A stretch of 64,000 nucleotides of DNA from contig NW_003314267.1 in NCBI RefSeq assembly GCF_000143415.4, positions 186,001 through 250,000 on the forward strand, given 5' to 3'. Each line of letters begins with the position of its first letter. The stretch's first letter is position 1. Source of the stretch: Selaginella moellendorffii. Taxonomy: Eukaryota > Streptophyta > Lycopodiopsida > Selaginellales > Selaginellaceae. Below are positions 18,197 through 29,345 of this stretch, one piece after another. The notes beneath the pieces were generated by a model. It was not told the DNA's origin, did not search any database, and saw only the letters and a program-made list of their open reading frames with translations. A program made the translations under genes and the position numbers.

Positions 18197-20098
18197 ATGG
18201 CTATCATGGAAAGGTATAGAAGCAGGCGGACACCAGAGGAATGCGCATTGCAGACACCGTTCAACGAGAATGTTCGTCCTTTACTGGATGCTGTCGACAC
18301 GCTGAGGCAGCTCTCCGTCGCGGAGGAAGGTATCAAGCTTCCAACTATAGTTGTTGTCGGGGACCAGTCGAGTGGCAAGAGCAGCGTCCTGGAGTCACTC
18401 GCTCAGGTGGACTTACCTCGCGGCCAAGGCGTCGTGACGCGAGTGCCTCTAGTCCTGCGGCTTCAAAATACCTCCGGCACTGATCAGTCTCACCAGGTAG
18501 TTATTCAGTACGGTGGGAAGAAGCGGGTTATCGAGGAAGCTGAGATCTCTGCGGCAGTTGTGGAAGCTACTATCGAGCTTGCCGGAGACAAGCACATTGT
18601 CAACAAGCCGATATCGCTGCACATAACCAAGCCGGGTGCTCCTGACTTGACAATGATCGATCTTCCTGGCATCACCAGAGTTCCCGTCCATGGCCAACCC
18701 GAGGACATCCAGGAGCAGATAAAGAAGATCATACAGGAATACATTTCTCCGAAGGAAACAATTATCCTCAACGTCATCTGCTCGACGGTGGATTTCCCAA
18801 CTTGCGAATCGATTCTCATGTCAAGGCAGGTTGACAGGGAGGGTGAAAGGACTATGGCCGTCGTCACCAAAGTGGATATGTCGCCGAAGGATTTGAAGGA
18901 GAAGGTGATGGCGGACGTAGTCGGCATCGGCTTGGGATACATATGTGTCCGAAACAGGATAGGTGATGAAACTCATGAGGAAGGCAGAGACAAGGAAGCC
19001 GAGCTCTTTCGGACTGATCCTCATCTCAGAGACTTACCCGAGAGCATGCTGGGCATCCGTCAACTTGCGAAGCGGTTGACAGAGTTCCAAGCCGATAGCT
19101 TGCGGAAGAACTTACCGAAACTCGTGGGGAACATCCGGAGTGCACTGACCGCCGTGAGGAGAGACCTGGATGCTCTCCCTCAGCGCGTAGCAGACTCCGA
19201 GTCGGCGCTGCCTCTGGCCATGGACTGCTACCAGAGCATCCGGAGGTCACTCGAGAGGCTTCTCGCTGGTGATTCTCTACCCGAGTTTCCCGACGACAAG
19301 CAGATGAACTACGCTGCTCGGCTCCACGAGTATTTCGTCAAGCTCTCCAGCCAGATCCGTTCTAATGGAGACGAAGACTCTTCAAGCTCCGGGTCACAGG
19401 GAAAGCTGGAGGAGCTCCTTCACGAGGCCAAAGGCGTGACGCTGCCAAACATTCTCCAGTCATCGGTGCTCAAGCAAATGGTGGCCTACAACGTGAAGGA
19501 GTTCCATGAGCCGAGCATTGCCACGGTTGACGAGGTTCACAACTACGCAGCCCAGGTGGTGATGCCAGTGATCAGCAAGAAAACCGAGGGGTACCCGAAG
19601 CTCCAGGCACTGCTCAAGAAGAACATGCAAGGCGTGCTCGAAAAATCCCAGTCGGCGTGCAAGGAGTTCGTCCAGGACAAGCTCGAGAAGGAGACCACCA
19701 TCACCTTCACTCTCAATCCAAAGTACATGGAGCTGGTCGAGAAGAAGCAGCTCTTGGCGGTATCGGAGATGGATTCTTGCGAGTTGTCCAAGAACAGGAT
19801 GTACTCCAAATCCTCCAGCTCTACGATGAGGGAGATGAAGAACAGCTTGGATTCGTACATGGAGGTGATCAAGAACAGGATTTGCGACGAGGTTCCAATG
19901 CATCTGCGGTACTCGCTGGACAAGTCGCTGATCGAGGAGTTTGAGACGGTGGTGATGAAGAGCTTTGCGTCGCGGGACAAGTCGATGGAGCTCATGGCCG
20001 AGGACACGCATCTCCAGTACAAGCGAGAGAGGCTCCAGAAGAAGCTGGAAGTTCTCGAGGAGTCGAATCGCACAATCCTAGCAGCGACCACGATCTGA
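18197..20098 (+). CDS. DRP4: Dynamin-related protein, DRP4 class
   Basis: 633 residues from ATG 18197, close to the length of Arabidopsis DRP4C; an ATG at 18074 is in frame but lies before a likely 5' UTR intron. Large GTPase of the dynamin superfamily. Seen: P-loop GDQSSGKSSVLESLA, G2 region RGQGVVTRVP, DLPGITRVPV (G3), TKVDMSP (G4), then a helical middle/stalk region and a C-terminal GTPase-effector-like helix (DTHLQYKRERLQKKLEVLEES). No pleckstrin-homology or proline-rich domain is present, as expected for DRP4 rather than classical dynamins. Cellular role of plant DRP4 is poorly known; family members oligomerise on membranes. No introns in the coding part. Confidence 0.9.
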   Translation: MAIMERYRSRRTPEECALQTPFNENVRPLLDAVDTLRQLSVAEEGIKLPTIVVVGDQSSGKSSVLESLAQVDLPRGQGVVTRVPLVLRLQNTSGTDQSHQVVIQYGGKKRVIEEAEISAAVVEATIELAGDKHIVNKPISLHITKPGAPDLTMIDLPGITRVPVHGQPEDIQEQIKKIIQEYISPKETIILNVICSTVDFPTCESILMSRQVDREGERTMAVVTKVDMSPKDLKEKVMADVVGIGLGYICVRNRIGDETHEEGRDKEAELFRTDPHLRDLPESMLGIRQLAKRLTEFQADSLRKNLPKLVGNIRSALTAVRRDLDALPQRVADSESALPLAMDCYQSIRRSLERLLAGDSLPEFPDDKQMNYAARLHEYFVKLSSQIRSNGDEDSSSSGSQGKLEELLHEAKGVTLPNILQSSVLKQMVAYNVKEFHEPSIATVDEVHNYAAQVVMPVISKKTEGYPKLQALLKKNMQGVLEKSQSACKEFVQDKLEKETTITFTLNPKYMELVEKKQLLAVSEMDSCELSKNRMYSKSSSSTMREMKNSLDSYMEVIKNRICDEVPMHLRYSLDKSLIEEFETVVMKSFASRDKSMELMAEDTHLQYKRERLQKKLEVLEESNRTILAATTI

Positions 20099-22753
20099 TT
20101 CGATCGCCACAGAGAAAGGAAACACGAATCTATGTGCTTTACTAAAGGGTTTTAAAACATGTAAGGGTTTAAAGAAGAAGGTCTAGGGTAAGCGTCTTGC
20201 GCCTTCGATCTCTAGGAGCTGCCGCGATGGACTCCGCTTGATCGCCAGCACCTGTCTGCAAGCGTAGCGATCAAACCAAGCGCATCGATCGAAGGAATCG
20301 CAGGAGAAATCGGGCAGAGCTTGGGGTAAGCGGCATTGTCTTGCTTGGCGTGTAATCGTAGCCGTGATTCCCAGCACTTCTAGACATCTAGGTCCTTAAG
20401 TGATTCTCACTGTGATCGAGTTCTTCGTTTCTAGATCAAACGATCGTCAGCTTCTCGTTATCGACGAAAACACTCATGTTTTCCTTGTTTGAGGTGTTCT
20501 TGTGCTTCATTTCGCGGTGGATCGGCCTATCATGTTTCGTCTTTGCTCTCTTCAGGAAAGCCGGGGCAAACCAAAAGGCAAGAAGCTCTTGTTTTTATGC
20601 TCTCGCTAACGTTTTGCTCACAGGTACCTTTGACTAGTGGCATGCCTTTCCAATAGCGAAGGTTGTTTCTACAGGGGTAGCGTTTTAAATCTTCTTAGAG
20701 CCGCCGTCTTCTCGGTCTTTACCTTGGAGCGCTATGCCGGTCTAAAACAAATCTGTCTTTTTCAACTTCTTGCTCAAGAGGTTTGCTTTTGTTTTGATCT
20801 CAGGTGGCAGCGATTCTCGGGGCATTGGAGACCATGGAATCGCATATTAGCAAATGAAACAGCCAAGCTTGTAAGACATCTGTTTTTTTATGACAGTTTG
20901 TTTCTCTCTTTTGGCTTACTTAACCGATAATGTTCCGAAAGCACTTCTTTTTCTGTCCAGTGCGCGCGATGACGTTCGAGTGCAGGGCCACCAATTCACT
21001 GGCGTTTGCAACGGTGAGACTTCTGTAGTCACTCGTTTTGTTTTTTTTTTCGTGGAGCTAAACGTTAGCTGTGCTTGTGAACAGTGCCAGTCAGGAGCGC
21101 TTGGTGGTAATGGTACCAAGTCACCTTATCTATTCAAGGGCGCTCAAGCTTTTGGTGGTTTGGTGGGCGCTACACGTCTGGATTAAAGGCGAGAGCGGTG
21201 GTCTTATATTCCAGGTGGATATCTTTTTCACTTAGCCCGTAGAGTCTACTGCTGGTCGGTGTACAGGATGGTCGGACTCCATTGGATTGGATTGGATCGG
21301 TTGGGTGTGGCTTTTGGCAGAGAGTGTCAAATGAGTTTCTCATGGATGGTAGCGGAACACGTAGATGGTTGTGAATCTTTTGTTCAACGTGTGGCTGTCC
21401 AGTGGCTTAGATTCTGTTGCTTGTTTTCTCGGCAAAGAGAGGAGTCCCTTTTACGGCGAGAGATTGTAACGTGCTTTTATGAGCTTTTTCTTTCCATTTC
21501 TCATCGTCTTCCTACCTTTTGCAGGGCCGATTGAGACCGCCATCTGTTACTAAGCAAGCAGTAAGTCGCTCCTCCCTGTTGAGACGCAAAGCGAGGGGGA
21601 GAGGCTAATTGTGTTTTCTCGCAGAGACGCGGACGTTGTTCCATCGGTTGCGGAGTTATGTACAAGGGCCAGTCCCCATGACAGCTGCAGGCAAGCTGCA
21701 GGCACGTATATTTCTTGGTTTGTAAGCTTGCGGTTTTTTGTGAAACGTGCTTTCTGTGCTGTGGGGGCAGGATGGTCAAGGGTGTAAATGCAATGTCTCC
21801 GTCGCTGTCCACGGGAGTACCAAATGCATATTCCAGCTTTGTGTAAATCTAGCTTTCGTGGTGAGATTTCACCGCTTCTGGTTGGTTTTCTTCTCATCTT
21901 TGTCCGTAATGTAGCAGCACGCAGACTGTTCCTTCTGTATTCCAGGAAAAGACAAAGACAAGCCTTCTGTTTGGGTAAGTTGTGCCTTTGTTCGTTGAAA
22001 GCTGGCATTTGTGATCACTGAAAATTCGCAGCGCTTGATACGTAACATCTGATATGATACAACTTGGCGAAGACAAGTCAAAAAACGAATGGTGGGTTTC
22101 CTCGTCTATGTTTAGAAAGAAAGCGGTGGCTTAACCTTTCCGTCACATACAGATGGATGGCTCATTGCAGCCAGTGAACTTGAGACGACATCTTTGCAAG
22201 GTGATCTTAGGAGAACAAAAAAAATCCGTACACTCCTCTTTCCTTTTTTTTTATTTACGGGGTTTTTGTGCTGTAGATTGCTTTGTAGATCTAAAAGGGA
22301 GGAGGGAGGAGGAAAAGAGCTCTTTTCCGGTAGCCTTCTATCCCCTCCGCCCAAAAGATGCCATTCTAGAGGCTATCAATTCAAGGGTCTACATCCACCA
22401 CAGAGAAGAGAGAGAGGGCTGGAAGAAAGAGAGATATCAAGGCCAGCAGCGTGGAATCAGGTGGGCAACAGCATTCTCCTCTTTTCGCCTCCACCGTATT
22501 CTCATGTGCCTGTGATCCGTGCCTCTTCTCCAGTTGTGCCGTGGTTCTTGGGTTTTCTGCATTGCTGATTGTTTTTCCGTCTTGTGACAGGAAAGCATTG
22601 CTATCGCTATGAGTAGCTTGTTATGAACAGCGAGTTGAGGCTCCAGCGGCGAGATCTTCTCTTTTATGGGTATGGCAGCCGCTCTTCATTTTCCCTCCCG
22701 CCTCGTTCTTCTCAGCAGAAGTCCTTGTAAAGAGGCTTCTCTTTCCGGCTCGA
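20099..22753. other. Long intergenic / 5' leader region upstream of DET1
   Basis: 2.65 kb without a recognisable protein. The sequence alternates short mixed-composition blocks with T-rich tracts ending in CAG (for example near 20623, 21524, 21624, 21770), which looks like a chain of small exons and introns. This could be a long spliced 5' leader of DET1 or a non-coding transcript. The small open frames have no domain. Confidence 0.35.
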
Positions 22754-25592
22754 ATGGTGAAACGGAGTGAGAATATCACTCACAGGCTGTTCAATCGACA
22801 ACTAAGTTGCAAACCTTCTGGCTCTCAGGTATGATGCAAGGAAACAGGGATACTGTACTTCCTTCTATTCTTCTTCGCAGTTGCAAACGGTGAGGACTTT
22901 GTACGAGAATATTGTACCAAGTCATACTGTCTACGATGTGGAGTGTCCCGATCATACATTCCGCAAATTCACCAACGATGGCCAGTACTTGATAGCTTTC
23001 ACTCGAAGCTTCCAGCACCTGGTGGTTTATCGTTTCAACTGGTTGAATTTTTGCGTCAAAGGTGAAGCTGAAGATGCCGAGCTCCCTCCGAAAGCAGCAA
23101 AGTTCGAGAGCTTCTTCACAGAGCTTTATTGTGTTGCTTTGGCCACGGGAACCGAGACTATTTGTAAGGATTTTTTCTTGACGACGGAGAATGGAGTCTA
23201 TGGACTGTTCGCAACATCTACGGGCCCTGACGCTGATGCAGCTTCGGTTCAAGGAGCCGTTCCAGGCGTGCCATCGATTGAGAAAATAAAAATTCTGGCT
23301 GTGAGGTGAGCTTGCAAATGGAAACGTAAACGATGCAATTGATAACTTTTGTGTTGGTTTCTTTCCAGATTAGCGGATGGTATTATCACGGATGATCGTA
23401 TCTATCATGACGATTTCATCCACTTATCTCACAACATGGGGGTGTTCATGTATGAGGATCTTTTGGCGATTCTTTCGGTTCGATTCCAATGCGTTCACAT
23501 CCTGCAGATAAGAGATTCTGGCACTTTTGTAGATGTTCGAAGTGTTGGCGACTTTTGCCAGGAAGATGACGAGCTTCTCATCAGTTCTCAAACTCAAGTA
23601 AGTTAGCTAGGAGTCATCTGCTTTGTAAATCTTAAAACAAACAATGTGTTGCAGAAAGAAGCATGGTATCAGAGCACACAAGCTGTCCTACATAAAGAGG
23701 ACGAGACTACGGAGTCGAGAACCAGCTTGGAGAAGGATTCCAAGATCCTTCGCGACGACAGGAACTCAAGGAACTATAATGATCATGACTCCAGCCACAT
23801 TCCCGTCGGATCCGATTTCGAGTGCTATTTCAGGGGGCTGCTTGGTGCCTCTTCTTCTGGGGCTGGCACATCTTCTCAAGGCGTCACCGAGTTGCCAATG
23901 ACTTATACAGCTTATACACCTTTGATATTATCCTATGACATGACGGGTGCTCGTCACGGCGACCAGAACCAGCAGAGCAGCGTCAACAATGCAAACGCGC
24001 AGAGACGGACGGATTTCGTCCTGAGTAGCAGGACACCACACCAGCAAGATTTTGAAGCTAGAAGTGAGCTTGGTCATGTTGACGACTCATCTGGATTAAC
24101 TTTGGGAACAACGGGAGAAGCTGGCCAAAATGTGACTCCTGTCTCCTCGAGTGGAAGCAGGCACGTAAGTGGAGGTAGAAATATTTGGGAGCCGGCGTAT
24201 GCTCACTCACGGGATCATCATAGCAGCAGCATTGAAGCTACGACTACAAATGTTTCCACGCCTGTCACCAGCAGCAGGAATGACGTTGTTCACAGTTTGC
24301 CGAGAGCTGTTCCTAGAAGTCTAAGTGAAAGTAACGCAAGGTCTGGTCGAGAGCAATCCAATTCATCATCCGAAACAGGACCGCCGGTGCTGGGCGGTAT
24401 TAAACAGCGGCTCCTTTCTTTTATATTCCGAAGTATTCTTGAGCATGACGACGATCATGTCCAGGTATTTTTACTTGCTGAGATTTGGCTGAGTTTGAGT
24501 TGAAGGTGACTTTGCAGCGAGCGCAACGCTTGAAACGTTTTTACTACCACTTTCAGCATTACACGGAGCTGGTGATGTGGAAGGTAAAACACTGGCTGCC
24601 ATTATTTCCATTTTTTATCCCGTTTAGCAGGTGCAATTCTTGGACCGCTACCATTTGCTGATTAAGTTTGGCAGTGCGGATGGAGTGGTCCGTATCTTTT
24701 GCTCGTGTCATTAGAAGGAATGTGATGTGTTAGCTTGTTTCTTGTGCAGATTTCTCGGAGCTGTGATGTTTCTCAGCAGCTTGCATTTTTCGTGGTATAC
24801 AACTTTGAGACTACGGAGATTTTGGAGTTCCAACAGGTAGCTTAGATCGAGAGACCATTTTGTGCTGTTGATCTGAGGTCTTTTTCTTGCAGAACTCTTC
24901 CCAAGAATTGCTCCAGCTGTTTGAGAACTTCGCGGATCACTTTCGCTCCGCACAACGCTACCCCGTGTACATGAACTACGTGACATCGTTTTCAAACAAC
25001 GTGTTTGTGCGAGAGCAAAGCCGTGAGCAAAAAGTAGCCTGCATCAATACCAAAGCCAGCAACAAAGCGAACAGCTTCGCACACGTAAGCTACGTCTTTT
25101 TCTGTAAACCACTGCCTTTTCTCTCAGATTGCTAGGCGTACACTTGCATCGTTGCCAGTAAACTCTCAGTCCCAAAGCCCTTCTGTGTATTTCGACCATT
25201 CACTCTTCCATTTTGATGAGAAGGTAAGGGCTATTTTTCTTTTTTCGTGCTGCTTCTCCACTACACTCACACAGCCTTCATGGACAGCTTATCTCTGCTA
25301 CTGATCGACACAAGCCGTCCATGGAGCATCCTATCAAGTTCCTATCTCGAAGGAGACCACACATTCTGAAGTTCAAGATCAATCCAGGTACGCTATTTTC
25401 TCCAAGCAACGCAAGAAGTGAGTCATTCTAACGCTCGCAATAAAAAAACTTGCAGGTCCAGAGAATGGTGCCAACGAGACTCGGATCAAGCGAGTTGCTG
25501 CGTTCGTGTTCCATCCAATTTTTCCGTTTGCTATATCGATTCAGCAATCGTTCCTCCAAGCGTCGGTTGTTAACTTCCACTTCAGGAAATGA
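22754..25592 (+). CDS. DET1: DE-ETIOLATED 1 (DET1), repressor of photomorphogenesis
   Basis: Eleven exons: 22754-22828, 22881-23305, 23369-23597, 23655-24464, 24518-24583, 24631-24687, 24750-24836, 24893-25084, 25128-25223, 25288-25387, 25456-25592; 2,274 nt, 757 residues. DET1 acts in the nucleus with COP10 and DDB1 in a CUL4-type ubiquitin ligase module that represses light responses. Matches along the plant family: YENIVPSHTVYDVECPDH, FRKFTNDGQYLIAF, KFESFFTELY, CKDFFL, VPGVPSIEKI, HNMGVFMYEDLLAILS, HILQIRDSG, GIKQRLLSFIFR, VQFLDRYHLLIKFGSADG, SQSPSVYFDHSLFHFDEK, and the C-terminal FVFHPIFPFAISIQQS. Exon 4 carries a Ser/Gly/Asn-rich expansion that makes the protein about 200 residues longer than Arabidopsis DET1. 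The donor of the intron after 24687 is weak (GTCCGT). Confidence 0.94.
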
Positions 25593-25873
25593 CCCTCCCT
25601 GTTGTGACTGTAAACATTTTCTAGCGTATAGTTCTCAGCCCTGGATTTTTCTTCTTTCTATGAGATTGTGATTTTTGGCTTTCACAAATATAACGTGTTA
25701 TCAATGTAATAATTTACTAGCGTTGTAATAGTTTTTTTCCTATAATTCACTGCTTGATTTCGATTTAAGCGAAGTCAATCTAAGTCAATAGAAGTCAACT
25801 TGGTCAACTCAAGCGTCTTAAAATTAGGTTATAATTCGGCGATGTGAGAGAGCGTGAATTCGTGGATTCGACG
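25593..25873. other. Short intergenic region DET1 / PIG-W
   Basis: 281 bp, AT-rich, containing the DET1 3' end and the PIG-W promoter. A short imperfect repeat 'AAGTCAA' occurs four times near 25773-25805. No gene. Confidence 0.5.
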
Positions 25874-27935
25874 ATGGGGCAGCTCAATCCAAACAAGCAT
25901 TTGAAAGAAGAGTAAGCGCGCCTCGGTTTCCCTCGCCTTTGATCATTCCAAGCGTGATATCTTCCTCAGGTTTGTGAGCAACTTGCAAGGCTCTTCCAAG
26001 ATCGAGATTGCGGCACTCTCGGCGCTCATACCGGTACCTACATCTTTGTTTCTTCTGTTTCCTTGTGAGATGAAGCTCTGGTGGAAGAATGATTGCAGGC
26101 CCTTGTTATTCTCCGGAGCTTTGCAATCTTGCCACAAAAGGGTTTTTGGACATGCCTCGCTTTGGATTTTACTTTCATTGTTCTTCCTACCGTCTTGAGC
26201 CTCACGGTAAGATCCGTGGTTGTAGTGATCGTTTTCTCACGAGATCTTCTTTCTTAACAGGTGCTTGCGGACAAAGTTTATGGAATCGCGCTTCTCGTTT
26301 CCATTCTCTTGGGAATGAGTAGTTTCCTGCCATTTCTGGAGCGAGAAAAACTAAAGTCCTCTTCTATTCCATTCAAAAGGCCGTTCTTGACATACTATAG
26401 ATTTGTTATGGTACGTGTTTTGGCTCGTTTGACCGCAACTTATGCTCCTAAACTTGCAGATGCTGGTTACTTGCGTTACAATCCTGGCTGTGGACTTCAC
26501 TGCTTTTCCTCGCAGATATGCCAAGACCGAGACTTATGGCACTGGCTTGGTGAGTCGACGGATCTTCGTTTGATGGATAGTGAAAGTTTCCCAGATGGAT
26601 CTAGGCGTTGGATCGTTTGTTGCTGCGAATGCTATAGTCTCCAGACAAGCAAGAAGTCGAGAACTTCTGTACGTAACCTTTCTCGTTGTAGACGTCATGT
26701 AAAAACCTCCTTTTCTTTCTTTGTTTCCTGTTTCAGAAGGACTAGAACCGTGGACATTCTTAAAAGCGTGAGTCCATTGCTGGCTCTGGGTTTTGTGAGA
26801 CTTATAGCGACGAAAGGAGCAGATTATCAGGTTTTTCTTTGTGACTCAATTGCAAATGGTGAAACTTATTGGTTTGTTCAGGTTCACGTAGGGGAATATG
26901 GCGTACACTGGAACTTTTTCTTCACTTTGGCGGCTGTTTCTCTTCTTACTTCAGTAATTCGCATGCCTGTTTCGTATTGTGGATATCTTGGACTTGGCAT
27001 ACTGTCAGGTTGGTCGCTAGTTTTGGTGGAATGTGTCGTTTGTTTTAACACTCTTATGTCAGTGCATCAGTTCACCCTTCTCTGCGGTTTAAAAGATTAC
27101 ATTCTTTCCCCGCACAGGAGTTCCGGACTTGTTGATTTGAACAAAGAAGGCATTTTCAGCATCTTTGGTAAAGAACTCGCTTTCTGGAACTCTTCTGATG
27201 CTGCTGATATCAGGATACTGGAGCTTGTACTTCCTGTCTGTCCATCTTGGACAACACATATTTTTCAATCCGGGAGGCTTCTTGAAATGGATCGCTTCGT
27301 CCTCAAATGAAAACAGCCACTGGCTAAGCATAGCGGAGCTTTGGCTTCTTGATGGGGCTCTGTGGTGAAGTCTATCTTTGCTAATACCTCGCTAGTAACT
27401 CTTGTTTTTGTGCAGGCTTTTGGTTGTGGTGCTTGACTCAATCGTAGAGAACGTTTCACGCCGCACGGTATACTCCATGGTTTGCTAATGCATCTCAAAA
27501 TCCTTCTTTGTGGCCAGTGTAACATGGCGTACGTGATGTTTGTCCTCGCCCAAAACTTAGAGGTATCTTACCATTTCACCAATATATTTTTGCAGCATAT
27601 AGGCTCTAACGCATACATTGTTGACAGGTTATGGCCATCTTTGCCTCGGCAGAAGCGTTTCTCTCATCAAAACTCGTCCTTGTAGAGGCCGTCGACGACA
27701 ATATGTTATTGACATTCTTAGTGGTGAGCAGCAAGCAATACTTTCATACACCTCTCTCTCTCTCTCTCACTGTTCGTTACAGGCAAACGTACTCACTGGT
27801 CTGGTGAACCTGTCCATGGACACGATATTTGTTCTTCCAGGCCTTTCGGTTGTCATCGTGGTTGGCTACATGGCACTTCTTGTTGCCATAGTCGCTATGT
27901 TCAAAGTCTACAAAATTCGAGCGAAGTTTTGGTAG
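25874..27935 (+). CDS. PIGW: GPI-anchor biosynthesis inositol acyltransferase PIG-W / GWT1
   Basis: Fourteen exons: 25874-25911, 25970-26033, 26099-26206, 26261-26410, 26460-26549, 26595-26668, 26737-26830, 26882-27008, 27063-27167, 27214-27364, 27416-27467, 27518-27562, 27628-27723, 27783-27935; 1,347 nt, 448 residues. The family acylates the inositol of GlcN-PI in the ER membrane, an early step of GPI anchor assembly. Seen: N-terminal [12 protein letters not shown], then about a dozen hydrophobic segments; [115 protein letters not shown], and a short lysine-containing tail ending KIRAKFW. Introns of 45-70 bp. A degenerate partial copy of the last exons lies at 36152-36480. Confidence 0.92.
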
Positions 27936-29139
27936 TACAAGCAAATTTCAGCTGAGGTCAAGGTGACAAACGATTATCCGGTGGAGCAACCAGCTTTCCT
28001 GCCGCATCACAGACTTTTGACACGCTCTGCAGCTTACATGTAACCAAGTAAAGACATCCAGGTTTCGGAAGAAGGCTCTCCAGGCGTGCTTCACAGCGCC
28101 ATCCTGCTCTTCCGAGCAGATCAACCATTTGCGTGAAGAACATCAACCACGACATGGCCGCTCTGGTTTGTGATGCCATTGCGAGAGATCTGATATAGCA
28201 GTTAAATTAATGTTTTCTAGTTGGCAGCGATCGCTTGTACCATCCAATAGAGTAGAACAGTCGAACTCGTCCCCATAGCCTCCTCTGCTCTTGGGCCGCC
28301 TGTCTGGCAGGCGCCCAACTCGCATGAATTCCCTTTGCGGTTATCTGCAGGCCTCTGCGCCCAGCCACTCTCCACGCACTGGAAGAGCTCCAGAATAACT
28401 GTAGATCATAACGAATCTCATGGGGTTGATCCCCACGCACCCAGAAGCCACTGCCATAAAACTCTCCAAGAGAAACACGAGAGAACACGTTCACATTGAA
28501 GACGACAGTCCCATGGCCACTATGTTGCCACTAGCCGGCTGTGGGATGCTCTTACACAAGCTCATGGCCATGAGATTCTCTCTAGAGGACATTCCATGAT
28601 CTAAGTCTAAAGAATCATGGTAAATGCCTTGAAACATGGGATTCCCCAGAGGGGATGGGGTGGACCTTCTCGGTCTACTTTCTTTGCCTCTTACACCTAC
28701 TCCTCTCAATTGCATTACTTCCAGCATTTGCCATTCTGGAGATCTGCTGCCACCTTGAATTTGATCCCTTACAACATTGTTTTGGCTGGTTCTCCATGCC
28801 TCTGCGAGCACCCCAAGACCCACCTTGTAGAACTTAATAATGGACTTTAGATAGCATATACCATCCTAAAAAGCATATTGAACAAACTCTCACTCAAGCC
28901 AAGTGACATGGAATGTCAGCCCGGCAATGCTTCTTTGATCTCTTGCCTACACAGCTTGGTTTTTTTATTGCCAATGGTGAACTCACTACATGAAACAAAT
29001 ACACATACGTGACCCAACCTCATAACATACTGCAAATGCCAACACAAATCTCCCACTCATCCTGAAGTATTTAAGACATTGATAGAAACATTTGATGTTC
29101 ATAAAAAGAACCAATATCCAAGAACAAATACAAACACAC

Positions 29140-29345
29140 TCCAATCCAGACCACACTCAAAATGCCCACAAAGTGCATGAACACAAAATTTTGAAAGCTT
29201 ATTCTAACCCTTACTCCCTGTTGCTTCCCACTCTTATTTTCCCAAATTTGACATTCTCAACCTTTACATGCACTGTAGCTCTACCACCTCACAAGCCCTT
29301 AGCTACCTTCTTTGATCAAAAGTTTGATCATTCACAAGTTTGTGT
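29140..29345. repeat. Dispersed repeat, copy 1
   Basis: A segment with ACCACACTCAAAATGC, TTCCCACT, GTAGCTCTACCACCTC and CTTTGATCA in this order recurs in diverged form at 32105-32335. A second short unit (TTGCATCCTCACAAATAA) occurs at 29387 and 29925. Family unknown. Confidence 0.5.

Noticed and set aside
28207-28823. Two adjacent minus-strand frames as a gene
   Set aside because: No recognisable domain, no consistent splice join, different frames; left as possible remnant only.
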